Shown one piece after another: positions 8,312-17,489 of a stretch of DNA of 38,289 nucleotides. The DNA is taken from the NCBI GenBank assembly GCA_910583895.1, contig CAJTYJ010000039.1:494-38782 (forward strand), written 5' to 3'. A program made the translations under genes and the position numbers. Below the pieces are notes generated by a model. It was not told the DNA's origin. It made no database searches and saw only the letters and a list, made by a program, of their open reading frames with translations. Numbering within the stretch: the first letter of the stretch is position 1; each line of letters begins with the position of its first letter. The stretch is from an uncultured Lachnospiraceae bacterium. GTDB lineage: Bacteria > Bacillota > Clostridia > Lachnospirales > Lachnospiraceae.

Positions 8312-8836
8312 TTATTTTCCTTCGTAACAAATCACACTGTCCACATCGTACTTTGCCAGTCTTTCTCTGCCTTTCAGACCGGCAAGCTCCATCAAAAACA
8401 CCATTTTGACCACTTCACCGCCCAGAAGTTCCACCAGCTTTGCAGCTGCCTCAATGGTTCCTCCTGTGGCGATCAGATCATCGATCAAAACCACTTTCTG
8501 TCCCGGCCGGATGGAATCTTTGTGCATCTCAATCACTGCACTTCCGTACTCCAGTTCATATTCCATGGATATGGTCTCTCTGGGAAGTTTTCCCTTTTTA
8601 CGCACCAGCACAAAGGGCTTGTGCAAATTGTAAGCCACCGGCATACCAAAGATAAATCCTCTGGACTCTGTGCCTGCAATCACGTCAAATTCCAGGCCTT
8701 CCAGCTTTTCCTGAATTCCTTCAATGGCCAGCTTCAGTCCTTCTGCATCCTGCAGAACAGAAGTCACATCCCGAAAGATAATTCCCGGTTCCGGAAAATC
8801 CGGAATACTCACTACATAGTCTTCTACTTTTTTCAT
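8312..8836 (-). CDS. apt: Adenine phosphoribosyltransferase
   Basis: 174 aa, the normal Apt length. The PRPP-binding motif VLIDDLIATGGT is at 116-127, and the N-terminal substrate region has IPDFPEPGIIFRDVT. It converts adenine and PRPP to AMP in purine salvage. It sits between recJ and relA, an order common in Gram-positive genomes, and begins about 60 bp after the recJ stop. Start ATG 8836 gives MKKVEDYV, which matches the usual N-terminus. Confidence 0.96.
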   Translation of the reverse strand: MKKVEDYVVSIPDFPEPGIIFRDVTSVLQDAEGLKLAIEGIQEKLEGLEFDVIAGTESRGFIFGMPVAYNLHKPFVLVRKKGKLPRETISMEYELEYGSAVIEMHKDSIRPGQKVVLIDDLIATGGTIEAAAKLVELLGGEVVKMVFLMELAGLKGRERLAKYDVDSVICYEGK

Positions 8837-8898
8837 CCGTACACGCTCCTTCCCATTTGCTTTTAACTATATCACAAAACAAACCGCTTCGCAATCGG

Positions 8899-10590
8899 TC
8901 AGCAATAATTCACCACCCGAAGCTGCAGACTTCTGCGGCCCCGGTATTCATGAACCTCCGGATAATACAGAATATGTATTTTGGGCTTTCCCTGAAGATC
9001 CGCCAGCACCTCCTGCATACAACTGTTAAAATAGATGCCCTCCTGCACAGTCTGACTCTCATCCACAAGCTTCATCCGAAGCACATTCTGATTCTTTCCG
9101 AGCACTTTTGCTTCTAGAATCTGTACATCCCTCGCCGCAAAGACCGGCTTGGTATTGCCCTTTCCAAAAGGTTCCAGAAGTGCAAGCTCCTCGATCAGTG
9201 ACTCCGACACACAGGAAAAAGGAAGCGCCAGATCGATGCGAATCACCTCGGTCAGATCCGCTTTTGTCAAAGTGCAAGCCGCGTTGATCCGCCTGCGAAA
9301 TTCCGGTACGTTCTCTTCCGCAATGGACAGACCGGCCGCCATGGGATGTCCTCCGTATTTCAGAAAAAGTTCCCTGCATCCGCTCATTTCCTGGAACATG
9401 GAATATGCCTCGATCGAACGGCCGGACCCTTTTACCGCCTCTTCTCCTTTGGTGAGCACAAAGACCGGGCGATAATAGCGTTCCCGGATCCGGCCGGCGA
9501 TAATTCCCGCCAGACTCTCGTGGCAGTCCGGAAGATAGATAACCAGCACCCTGTCTTTCATAAGATCACTGCCCTCGATCTGGTCCACAGCCTCCTTCAC
9601 CCCCCGCTCTGTCAGGGCCTTGCGCTCGTCATTGAAGGTTTTCAGCTCCGCTGCCTTTTCCTTCGCTTCGTCCCAATCGGTGGTGTTTAAAAGGTCCAGG
9701 GCGCGTTTGGCCGTATCCAGCCTGCCGCTGGCATTGATGCAGGGTCCCAGGACGAATCCGATGTGATAGGCTAAAAGCTGCTCCCGGTCCAGCCCATTGA
9801 CCTCGATCAATGCCGACATCCCCGGATGAGCCGTCCTTCGCAGGCACTTTAAGCCCTCTTTTACCAGGATCCGGTTCTCTTTGGTGAGATCCATCACATC
9901 TCCAACCGTCGCAAAAGCGGCGAACATCAGAAGATCCTCATACAGCATGTCCTGCAAAAGCAACAGATCCTCCCACAGCGCCTGAACCAGTTTCCAGGCC
10001 ACAGAAGCTCCGCACAGCTTTTTATAGGGATACGGGCAGTCGGGCTGTCTGGGATTGATGATGACATCGGCATCCGGCACCACCTCCTGAAGCTCATGAT
10101 GATCCGTCACAATGACCGTCATGCCCATCTCTTTTGCAAAAGCAACCTCTGCCGGCGCGGCGATGCCGTTGTCACAGGTGACAATGGTGTCCACGCCTGC
10201 CTCGTATGCTCTGCGGATCAGCTCCCGGTTCAGACCGTAACCGTCTTTTTTCCGGTCCGGAATATCCGTGTCCACCCGCGCGCCTGCCTTTTGAAACCCC
10301 TGCAGGAGAATATAGGTGGCACACACTCCGTCGATGTCATAGTCTCCGATGATCCGGATCGGTACGTTTTCCTGAATCTTCTTTTTCAGCAGTTTTACCG
10401 CTTCCGGAATCCCTTTCATCAAAGACGCCGGATGCAGATCCTGGATCCCTCCGTGAAGATACTGCTCAATCTCCTCTTCTCCTGTAATCTCTTTGTTGCG
10501 AATCAGGCGGGCGGTAAAAGGAGAGATCCCAAACCGCCTTCCGATCGCCTGAAAGTCTGCTCCTTTTCGGATCTCCACCCATTTTGCCAT
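8899..10590 (-). CDS. recJ: Single-stranded-DNA-specific exonuclease RecJ
   Basis: 563 aa. The DHH phosphoesterase core is visible: GDYDIDG (82-88), TCDNGI (138-143) and DHH at 163-165. The DHHA1 part carries the GGHPMAAGLS motif. The OB-fold-like C-terminus ends around QLRVVNYC. RecJ degrades single-stranded DNA 5' to 3' in recombination and mismatch repair. Start ATG 10590 is preceded by AAAGGAGAG with 8-nt spacing, located inside the end of the alpha-galactosidase gene. The two genes are separated by 3 bp, so they are translationally close. Confidence 0.95.
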   Translation of the reverse strand: MAKWVEIRKGADFQAIGRRFGISPFTARLIRNKEITGEEEIEQYLHGGIQDLHPASLMKGIPEAVKLLKKKIQENVPIRIIGDYDIDGVCATYILLQGFQKAGARVDTDIPDRKKDGYGLNRELIRRAYEAGVDTIVTCDNGIAAPAEVAFAKEMGMTVIVTDHHELQEVVPDADVIINPRQPDCPYPYKKLCGASVAWKLVQALWEDLLLLQDMLYEDLLMFAAFATVGDVMDLTKENRILVKEGLKCLRRTAHPGMSALIEVNGLDREQLLAYHIGFVLGPCINASGRLDTAKRALDLLNTTDWDEAKEKAAELKTFNDERKALTERGVKEAVDQIEGSDLMKDRVLVIYLPDCHESLAGIIAGRIRERYYRPVFVLTKGEEAVKGSGRSIEAYSMFQEMSGCRELFLKYGGHPMAAGLSIAEENVPEFRRRINAACTLTKADLTEVIRIDLALPFSCVSESLIEELALLEPFGKGNTKPVFAARDVQILEAKVLGKNQNVLRMKLVDESQTVQEGIYFNSCMQEVLADLQGKPKIHILYYPEVHEYRGRRSLQLRVVNYC

Positions 10591-10593
10591 CGG

Positions 10594-12783
10594 TCAGTCT
10601 CTCCTTTGAATATGAAATTGAAATGCAGTGTATTCCGGTACTTCCCGCTCGATGGGAAGCCCTGCATGCATCAGCGCAGAGCCGGAATACAGCTCTTCTT
10701 TTCCATTCACGGTATAAAACGCATTTGGTAAAAGTCCTTTCATGCGAATATATTCCTGAGGGCCGTTGCAGGTTAAGTTGGTCACAATCACGCTCAAAAG
10801 CGCTTCCTTTTTGTCCTTGCTCACATGAGCCCAGGCAGTCATATTTCCCGTCTCAAACGGATTGGTCAGCCGGTAATAATCCCCCTTGATGATCAGAGGA
10901 TAATATTTCCGGAACAGATCACTTTGCTCCCTGCAAAGAGCCTGCTCCTCCTTTGTCAGATGTGTGGCATCCAGCTCATATCCAAACGTTCCGCACATGG
11001 CCACCACCGCTTTTGTCTTAAGAGGCACCAGCCGTCCGCTGTCCGATATATGAGCGCCCATCGTGGACACCGGATAGACAAAGGAAGTGCCGTAATGCAG
11101 TTTCAGCCGGTCAATCGGATGGTTGTTGTCGCTGACCCAGTACTGAGGATAATAGTGCAGCATACCCGGATCGTATCTGCCGCCCCCTCCGCTGCAGCCC
11201 TCAAACAGAATATCCGGATGAGTCTTGATAATGCCGTCCATCACCCGGTAAAGTCCCAGAATATAGCGGTGACAGACTTCTCCCTGCTGCCCGGCGGGCA
11301 GTGCATTGGACCAGATGTCAGCAAGAGAACGGTTGATATCCCATTTGACATAGAAGATATTGGCATTGTCCAGGATCTGATTGATACTCTTGATCAGATA
11401 ATCCTGCACCTCTTTTCTGCTCATATCCAGAGCCAGCTGATTTCTGCTGCGTACTCCTTTCCTTCCCGGAATCTCCATGGCCCATTCCGGATGCGCACGG
11501 TAAAGATCACTGTCCTCCGAAACCATCTCCGGCTCAAACCAGATGCCAAACTTCATTCCCAGATCATTGATCTGCTCCACAAGCCGGTCCAGTCCGCACC
11601 GGATCTTGTCCTGGTTCACTACCCAGTCTCCAAGACTGCTGTTGTCGTCATCCCTCTTTCCAAACCAGCCGTCATCCATCACAAGAAGATCCACGCCCAT
11701 CTTTTGAGCTGCCTTTGCGATCTCCACCAGCTTCACGTCATCAAAATCCATAAAGGCTGCTTCCCAGCTGTTGATCAGTACCGGTCTTTGCACCTTCTGA
11801 ACATATTTGCTCTCGCACAGATTGGTCCGGTAAAAATCATGATACAGATGAGACAGACCTGTAAAGCCATGTTCTGAAAAAGCCATGACCACCTCCGGCC
11901 CTTCAAACATTTCTCCCGGATTCAGCTGATAAAAGAACTGCTTCGGGCTGATTCCCATGACAAGACGAAGCTGATCATACTGGTCCAGTTCTGCTTCTGC
12001 CAGGAAATTGCCGCTGTACATCAGAGAAAATCCATAGCAGTCTCCATGATCCTCCGTTGCCTCCCGGTCGCAGAGAATCACAAAAGGATTCTGCTGATGG
12101 CTGGAGAATCCGCGTACACTTCCGATGGTATGGATATGATGGGTCATGGGCTGACGCTCCACCTGGCGTTCCTGCCCGTAACGGCCCGGCAGACTGACCA
12201 GATCCATGCGGGCCCCATTGAGGAAATCCAGACAGACGGACATGATTTTCTTTATATGAACCGGCTGATCCCCTTGATTGACCACTTTGACCGCCCTGGT
12301 AATGATGTCCGCTTCCTCAAAGACACTGTACAGGAGAAGCACCTGCACCTTGCTGATCTGATCTGTCAGAGTGATCTGCAAAGTATCTGCCGTGTCATCC
12401 TTTCCGGCAAACACCGACGGCAGCGTATCCAGCCGGTATTTTCCCTTCTGGATCTGGTGATCTGTCGTCTTCCCGTGGAAAACATGACTTCCATCGCCGT
12501 TTACCACTTCGATGCTGGATACACGAAAATCTCCCTGCTGCTGGGTGCTGAATTCCTGCGGCTGCGCGTCCAGAGAAAAGGTTCTTTCATTTCTGGATTC
12601 ATAGGGATTGCCGGAAAAGCCACGGTCGTACTGCCGGATCTGATAACTCATATCCGGATCACAGATGGAAGGTCCATAGTACAGATGCAGCAGATAATCC
12701 AGATTTCCCGCCTTCATCTGATAGGACGTATTTCTGGTATGCAGTGTCCAGGTTCTGTATGTTTCGTTATAAATAATTCCCAT
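10594..12783 (-). CDS. Alpha-galactosidase, glycoside hydrolase family 36
   Basis: 729 aa, the typical length of GH36 tetrameric enzymes. The N-terminal beta-sandwich is followed by a catalytic barrel with LLVMDDGWFG (367-375), YVKWDINRS with nucleophile Asp482, GCSGGGGRYD (529-538) and YWVSDNNHP with acid/base Asp552. It removes terminal alpha-1,6-galactose from raffinose-type sugars and melibiose. No signal peptide is visible, so it acts in the cytoplasm on imported sugars, but no transporter for them lies beside it. ATG 12783 follows AGGAGGATAACA. The gene overlaps the acetyltransferase by 17 bp and abuts recJ, so it sits within a housekeeping transcript. Confidence 0.95.
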   Translation of the reverse strand: MGIIYNETYRTWTLHTRNTSYQMKAGNLDYLLHLYYGPSICDPDMSYQIRQYDRGFSGNPYESRNERTFSLDAQPQEFSTQQQGDFRVSSIEVVNGDGSHVFHGKTTDHQIQKGKYRLDTLPSVFAGKDDTADTLQITLTDQISKVQVLLLYSVFEEADIITRAVKVVNQGDQPVHIKKIMSVCLDFLNGARMDLVSLPGRYGQERQVERQPMTHHIHTIGSVRGFSSHQQNPFVILCDREATEDHGDCYGFSLMYSGNFLAEAELDQYDQLRLVMGISPKQFFYQLNPGEMFEGPEVVMAFSEHGFTGLSHLYHDFYRTNLCESKYVQKVQRPVLINSWEAAFMDFDDVKLVEIAKAAQKMGVDLLVMDDGWFGKRDDDNSSLGDWVVNQDKIRCGLDRLVEQINDLGMKFGIWFEPEMVSEDSDLYRAHPEWAMEIPGRKGVRSRNQLALDMSRKEVQDYLIKSINQILDNANIFYVKWDINRSLADIWSNALPAGQQGEVCHRYILGLYRVMDGIIKTHPDILFEGCSGGGGRYDPGMLHYYPQYWVSDNNHPIDRLKLHYGTSFVYPVSTMGAHISDSGRLVPLKTKAVVAMCGTFGYELDATHLTKEEQALCREQSDLFRKYYPLIIKGDYYRLTNPFETGNMTAWAHVSKDKKEALLSVIVTNLTCNGPQEYIRMKGLLPNAFYTVNGKEELYSGSALMHAGLPIEREVPEYTAFQFHIQRRD

Positions 12784-13330
12784 TGTTATCCTCCTGCTGT
12801 TCTGTCGTCTGAGTTAATTTCTTCTCCAGGCAGACAAGCTGCACATCCGGAATCCCGTTGAACACGCACGGAACTACGGATATTTCCTTGTATCCAAGTT
12901 TTTTGTACAGCTTTCTTGCTCCTTTGTTGTAAAAATTGGTGTCCATACGCAGATATGGGCATCCATGCTCCAAAGCATAATTCTCATAGTACGTGACAAA
13001 TTTTGTCCCATAGCCTTTTCCTGCTTCCTTCGGTGAGACCACCAGCGTATGCAGAACCATCACCTGGTCTTCTCCGGCGTCATGCTCCCAGTCTGCCCGG
13101 GCGTATTCCGGCACCTGCTCCTGGTTGATTCTGGCAGCTGCCACAATACGTCCCTGTACCTCCTCCACAAACATATCCTGGCACTCGATGGATGACATCG
13201 CTGTCTCTTTCGAAGGATAAACACCCCGGATCCAGTTCGTCGTCATCCTTCCTGCCTCATTTTCCGCGTGAATTTCATCGTAGATTTCGGCAATCCGGTC
13301 CACATCTTCCTTGGTTGCTTTTCTGAACAT
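12767..13330 (-). CDS. GNAT-family N-acetyltransferase
   Basis: 187 aa. The fold begins MFRKATKEDVDRIAEIYDEI. The acetyl-CoA loop is VVSPKEAGKGYGTK (about 97-110), followed by the beta-5/alpha-4 segment with NFYNKGARKLYKKLGY. It transfers an acetyl group from acetyl-CoA; the acceptor is unknown. ATG 13330 follows GAGGAGTAACCAAG. The C-terminal residues EQQEDNNGNYL overlap the start of the alpha-galactosidase gene by 17 bp in another frame, so the two are probably coupled. A terminator separates it from secDF upstream, and no clear promoter was found in the 72-bp gap. Confidence 0.88.
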   Translation of the reverse strand: MFRKATKEDVDRIAEIYDEIHAENEAGRMTTNWIRGVYPSKETAMSSIECQDMFVEEVQGRIVAAARINQEQVPEYARADWEHDAGEDQVMVLHTLVVSPKEAGKGYGTKFVTYYENYALEHGCPYLRMDTNFYNKGARKLYKKLGYKEISVVPCVFNGIPDVQLVCLEKKLTQTTEQQEDNNGNYL

Positions 13331-13367
13331 CTTGGTTACTCCTCTTATCTGTTCTTTTTTTTAAGAA

Positions 13368-13389
13368 ACGGGCGCCCACTGACGCCCGC
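13368..13389 (-). terminator. Intrinsic terminator after secDF
   Basis: A GC-rich stem (GCGGGCG against CGCCCGT on the minus strand) is followed by TTTCTT and begins 14 bp after the secDF stop codon. A-rich sequence on the other side makes it potentially bidirectional. Confidence 0.75.
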
Positions 13390-13402
13390 TTTTTCGGATT
13401 CG

Positions 13403-15553
13403 TTATGCTTCTTTTTTTACAAATTTTGTCTTCATGATATACCAGAGCGCCCCTGTGATGCACACAGACGAATAGGCTCCGCATACAATGCCAACCATCA
13501 GCGGCAGAGCAAACTCTTTGATAGACGCCACACCCAGAATATAGAGCACTGCCACCATCACAAAAGTAGTCAGTGATGTATAGATGCTTCTGGTCAGAGT
13601 CTGCGTGATGCTTGCGTTCACCACGCCCTCCAAAGTATCTTTTTTCTTCATGTCTGCCATATTCTCCCGGATCCGGTCGAAGATGACGATGGTCGCATTG
13701 ATGGAGTAACCGACAATCGTCAGCATACAGGCAATAAAAGTATTGCCCACAGACACCCGTGCTGCCGCATAGAAAGCCAGCACTACCAGCACATCATGCA
13801 CCAGCGCCACCACCGCACTGGTTGCAAAACGTACGTCTTTAAAGCGGATCCAGATGTAGATCAGCATACAGACTGTCGCAATGATAACTGCCACAATAGC
13901 GTCATTTTTCACTTCCTGGCTGATGGCCCCGCTGATATTTTCCGCCGTAATCGTCGCCTTATCCACCCCAAAGGACTCGGAGAGCTTCGTATTCAGAGCC
14001 TCGCGCCCGGCAAGATCCAGCTCCTTGGTCTTGATGATCACCTGGTTGGTTCCTGCCACCTTCTGTGTCTGGATATCATTGTCTCCTGTAACCTCTGATA
14101 CCACCGGAACTACCTGCGCGTCAATCTCTTCAATACTCAAATCCTCCTGAAACTCCACCGTGGTAGAAGTACCACCCTGGAACTCCAGACTGTATGCCAG
14201 AGCTCCTTTTTGGGAACCTGCATTTACCCCCATCAGCACCAGTCCGCCGGCGATCACTGCCAGAGAAACGATAAAACAAATCTTTTTCTTTGCCAGGAAA
14301 TGGATCTCTTTCTGCTCTTTTGCAAGACCAAAATATTTTACATCCTGAAGTCCCAGTGCATAGAACGCATGCAGCACCAGTCTGGTCACCACAAGCGCCG
14401 TAAACATGGACACCACAATACCAAGAGCCAGCGTCTGCGCAAAGCCCTTCACGCTTCCGGATCCCTTCAGGGACAGGACAAGTGCCGCGATCAGGGTCGT
14501 AATATTGCCGTCCACAATGGCAGAAAGCGCTTTCTGGAAACCGATCTTCATGGAAGAACGCATCGTCTTCCCGGTGGCCAGCTCCTCCCGAATGCGGGCA
14601 AAGATAATCACGTTGGCATCCACTGCCATGCCGATGGAGAGGATGATACCTGCGATACCGGGCAGGGTAAGGGTCATCTCGAAACCGTTCAGAAGTCCCA
14701 GTACCAGACCCACATAGGAAGTCAGGGCAATGCCGGATGCCAGTCCCATAAGGCGGTATGCAAAAATCATAAAAAGAATCACCAGGAGAAAGCCGATCGC
14801 GCCTGCCTTCAGACTGGTTGCGATCGCCTCTTCTCCCAGTTTTGCACCCACCACGTTGGAGCGCAGTTCCTGCAGTTCCAAAGAGAGAGTACCAATCCGG
14901 ATTGTAGAAGCCAGCTGCTCTGCCTCCTCAAAAGTGAAGTCTCCGCTGATCTGCGCCTGTCCGCCTCCGATGGCTTCATTGACCGTAGGCGCACTGATCA
15001 CTTCGCCGTCATAGATGATGGCAATCTGACTGCCAATATTGGCTGCCGTTGCCACGGCAAATTTGGTCGTGCCTTCATCGGTCAGCGTCAGCTGTACCAC
15101 ATATTCCCGGCCGCCGGTGAACTCGTCCGTATTGGATCCGGCTCTCGCATCTGCCACATCCGTGCCTTCGAGCACCACCGCGCCGTCCATGGTCTGAAAC
15201 TGAAGAGATCCCGGTTTTCCAAGCTCTGCCAGGATGCTGTTAGCATCTGTCACGCCCGGAATCTCAATATTAATCCGGTTAGAACCTTCCTGATAGACCT
15301 CCGCCTCTGTACTGTACACTTCCACACGCTTCTGCAGCTTGTAGATGGTATCGGACATATCCTCTGCGGTCGGTGTTTCCTCTCCCACTGCCTCGTAGGT
15401 AATGCTGACACCGCCTGCCAGATCCAAGCCCAGCTTGATATGCTCCGCTGCTCCCGCTTTGTCTTCACCCCAGCCAACAGCAGCAGTAAAAAGTAAAAGC
15501 CCTGTCAGGACAATGGTCACAAGCAGGGTGATAACTGCTTTATTTTTCTTCAT
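13403..15553 (-). CDS. secDF: Protein translocase subunit SecDF (fusion)
   Basis: 716 aa containing SecD and SecF in one chain, a known arrangement in Gram-positive bacteria. The SecD half has one N-terminal membrane segment, the GLDLAGG motif, a short P1/P2 extracellular domain and five further segments around residues 240-410. The SecF half starts near residue 425 with its own first segment, has the FQGGT motif, and ends with a five-helix RND-type bundle. SecDF uses proton motive force to pull preproteins through SecYEG. ATG 15553 follows TAGGAGAAAGTT. It lies 62 bp after scfB, a neighbour relation repeatedly seen for SCIFF loci in Clostridia, and ends at an intrinsic terminator. Confidence 0.95.
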   Translation of the reverse strand: MKKNKAVITLLVTIVLTGLLLFTAAVGWGEDKAGAAEHIKLGLDLAGGVSITYEAVGEETPTAEDMSDTIYKLQKRVEVYSTEAEVYQEGSNRINIEIPGVTDANSILAELGKPGSLQFQTMDGAVVLEGTDVADARAGSNTDEFTGGREYVVQLTLTDEGTTKFAVATAANIGSQIAIIYDGEVISAPTVNEAIGGGQAQISGDFTFEEAEQLASTIRIGTLSLELQELRSNVVGAKLGEEAIATSLKAGAIGFLLVILFMIFAYRLMGLASGIALTSYVGLVLGLLNGFEMTLTLPGIAGIILSIGMAVDANVIIFARIREELATGKTMRSSMKIGFQKALSAIVDGNITTLIAALVLSLKGSGSVKGFAQTLALGIVVSMFTALVVTRLVLHAFYALGLQDVKYFGLAKEQKEIHFLAKKKICFIVSLAVIAGGLVLMGVNAGSQKGALAYSLEFQGGTSTTVEFQEDLSIEEIDAQVVPVVSEVTGDNDIQTQKVAGTNQVIIKTKELDLAGREALNTKLSESFGVDKATITAENISGAISQEVKNDAIVAVIIATVCMLIYIWIRFKDVRFATSAVVALVHDVLVVLAFYAAARVSVGNTFIACMLTIVGYSINATIVIFDRIRENMADMKKKDTLEGVVNASITQTLTRSIYTSLTTFVMVAVLYILGVASIKEFALPLMVGIVCGAYSSVCITGALWYIMKTKFVKKEA

Positions 15554-15615
15554 AACTTTCTCCTATAAAAGTTCCGCATCCGTGCTCTCTTCGTCCCTTT
15601 AACTGGAAGGATTTC

Positions 15616-17004
15616 TTACGCACGGATGCTGTTTTCGTGTTCGGTTAACAGTTCTGCCTCAGCGGCCTTGATCATAATGGCGCACTCCACCCGCTTTCGC
15701 TCCAGCTCACAGCTGATCTCACAGACTTCGTTGATGGAGCCATGAAATTTATAGCCGTTGGCTGCACAGCCTCCGCTGCAGTAAAACTTTGCAAAGCAAT
15801 TCCTGCAGGATTCCTTGGAATACACATTGCAGGTCTTGAATTCATCCCGGATTCTCATCTCTTTGACGCCTTCGTCCACATTTCCCATCCGGTATCTTTC
15901 TTCCCCGACAAACTGATGGCAAGGATACAGGTCTCCCCAGGGAGTAACCGCCAGATATTCGGTCCCGGAACCACACCCGGACAGGCGCTTTGCCACACAG
16001 GGGCCGCCGGTTAAATCCAGCATAAAATGGAAAAACGTAAACGCTTTTTCCGTGCCCAGACGGCGCACCATCTCCGCTGCCAGACGATCATACTCTGCGA
16101 ACACCTCCGGCAGGTCTTCCTTCTGCAGCGCGTATTCCTCATCCTGTGTTCCCACTACCGGCTCCACAGAGATCTGCCGAAATCCCAGGTCCGCCAGATG
16201 CAGTACGTCTTTGGAAAAATCTTTATTGTACTTTGTAAAAGTTCCTCTTACATAATAACGTTCCTGATTCCGGCTGTCCGCCAGCTTCTGGAACTTGGGA
16301 AGTACCAGATCATAACTTCCTTTCCCGCTGCGAAACGGGCGCATCCGGTCATGAATCTCCTTGCGGCCGTCGATGCTGAGCACCACATTGCTCATCTCCC
16401 GGTTCACAAACTCCTGCACCTCATCGTTTAACAGAACACCGTTAGTCGTCAAAGTAAAACGAAAATTTTTGTTGTGAATCTTTTCCTGCTCTCTTCCGTA
16501 AGCTACCAGGTCTTTGACCACCTGCCAGTTCAAAAGAGGTTCTCCGCCAAAAAAATCCACTTCCAGATTCTTTCTGCTGCCGGAGTTCGCAATCAGGAAA
16601 TCCAAAGCCTTCTTTCCCACCTCATAGCTCATAAGAGCCCTGCGTCCGTGGTATTCCCCTTCTTCCGCAAAGCAGTAACGGCACGCCAGGTTGCAGTCGT
16701 GGGCAATGTGAAGGCAAAGAGCCTTTACCACCGGCTTTTTCGCCTCCACAATCTCCTGAATATAATTCTCATAAATATCTTCTGTATACAGTTTCCCGGC
16801 CTCTATCAGTTCTTCCAGATCCTTTGCCGCCTCCTGGATCAGCTCTTTCGGATACTTGTCCGACAAAAGTTCTATGGTTTCTGAAAGTCCTTTTTCCTTA
16901 TAATAAGGAACCATGTCGTAGACCACATCCTCCACCACATGAACCGAACCGCTGTTTACATCCAAAAGGATATTGAAGCCGTTATTTTTATACTGGTGAA
17001 CCAT
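15616..17004 (-). CDS. scfB: SCIFF peptide maturase, radical SAM/SPASM protein
   Basis: 462 aa. The N-terminal about 90 residues resemble a RiPP recognition element. The radical SAM cluster motif CxxxCxxC is Cys104, Cys108 and Cys111. The C-terminal SPASM region (about 340-440) has the Cys series seen in GCGSGTEYLAV, DLYPCHQF, CNVYSKESCRNC and YCSGGC. Characterised homologues form a thioether bond in the SCIFF peptide. The SCIFF gene lies 260 bp upstream on the same strand, which makes the assignment firm. ATG 17004 follows AAAGGGGAACGT. A GTTATA-AA-TATAAC palindrome (17028-17041) lies just upstream of the ribosome site. A terminator between scfA and scfB should lower maturase expression relative to precursor. 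Confidence 0.95.
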   Translation of the reverse strand: MVHQYKNNGFNILLDVNSGSVHVVEDVVYDMVPYYKEKGLSETIELLSDKYPKELIQEAAKDLEELIEAGKLYTEDIYENYIQEIVEAKKPVVKALCLHIAHDCNLACRYCFAEEGEYHGRRALMSYEVGKKALDFLIANSGSRKNLEVDFFGGEPLLNWQVVKDLVAYGREQEKIHNKNFRFTLTTNGVLLNDEVQEFVNREMSNVVLSIDGRKEIHDRMRPFRSGKGSYDLVLPKFQKLADSRNQERYYVRGTFTKYNKDFSKDVLHLADLGFRQISVEPVVGTQDEEYALQKEDLPEVFAEYDRLAAEMVRRLGTEKAFTFFHFMLDLTGGPCVAKRLSGCGSGTEYLAVTPWGDLYPCHQFVGEERYRMGNVDEGVKEMRIRDEFKTCNVYSKESCRNCFAKFYCSGGCAANGYKFHGSINEVCEISCELERKRVECAIMIKAAEAELLTEHENSIRA

Positions 17005-17209
17005 ACGTTCCCCTTTCTGTAGATTATGTTATATTTATAACAAAGCGGGCAGGCCTCCATCCACTCCTTCACTCAAATCAGAGAGAAACGGACGTTTTGC
17101 TGCGCCTGGTGCAGTCGCTTCAGCGATTTTGTTTTTTGCATGAAGCACATTGCCAAAAGGGTTCCATCCATGCAGGGACTTTTTGCAAAGTTCCTGTATG
17201 ATGAAAATA

Positions 17210-17230
17210 AGCAGCGGCGCTGCCGCTGCT
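17210..17230 (-). terminator. Intrinsic terminator between scfA and scfB
   Basis: A perfect 9-bp stem AGCAGCGGC/GCCGCTGCT with a 3-nt loop is followed on the minus strand by TTATTTTC. It lies 35 bp after the scfA stop. The remaining 17045-17205 shows only minor hairpins. Confidence 0.75.
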
Positions 17231-17264
17231 CATGAGCTCTCCTTATATTCCGGCATGCAAAGAA

Positions 17265-17408
17265 CTATTTGTTGTTCTCACAGCTCTGATTTCCCACGGT
17301 ACAGGAAGTCTTGCATGCAGACTGACAGGATGTCTGGCACTCGCCGCATCCGCCTTTTTTCATGGTATTCTGCAGGGTCTGCGTATTTAAAGTCTTGATG
17401 TGTTTCAT
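17265..17408 (-). CDS. scfA: SCIFF (six cysteines in forty-five) ribosomal peptide precursor
   Basis: 47 aa, found by direct translation. It begins MKHIKTLNTQTLQNT, the conserved SCIFF leader, and ends with Cys at 21, 24, 28, 32, 36 and 43: exactly six. The product is a precursor that ScfB modifies with a Cys-to-Thr thioether in studied examples. The role of the mature peptide is not known. Two ATG codons are adjacent (17411 and 17408). The second has 7-nt spacing to AGGAGG and matches the family N-terminus, so it was chosen. The gene has its own extended -10 promoter and is followed by a terminator, then scfB and secDF. Confidence 0.95.
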   Translation of the reverse strand: MKHIKTLNTQTLQNTMKKGGCGECQTSCQSACKTSCTVGNQSCENNK

Positions 17409-17452
17409 CATGTTTCCTCCTCGTTACTCTTGATTTTACACGAATTGTTCAT

Positions 17453-17481
17453 AGTATAGCACACACAATGGCAAATGAAAA
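17453..17481 (-). promoter_or_regulatory. Promoter of scfA
   Basis: The minus strand reads TGCTATACT (-10 at 17453-17458, extended TG) with TTTTCA 17 bp upstream as a weak -35. It overlaps the gap after the chemoreceptor-like gene, so scfA need not depend on that operon. Confidence 0.5.
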
Positions 17482-17489
17482 GAGTTTTT

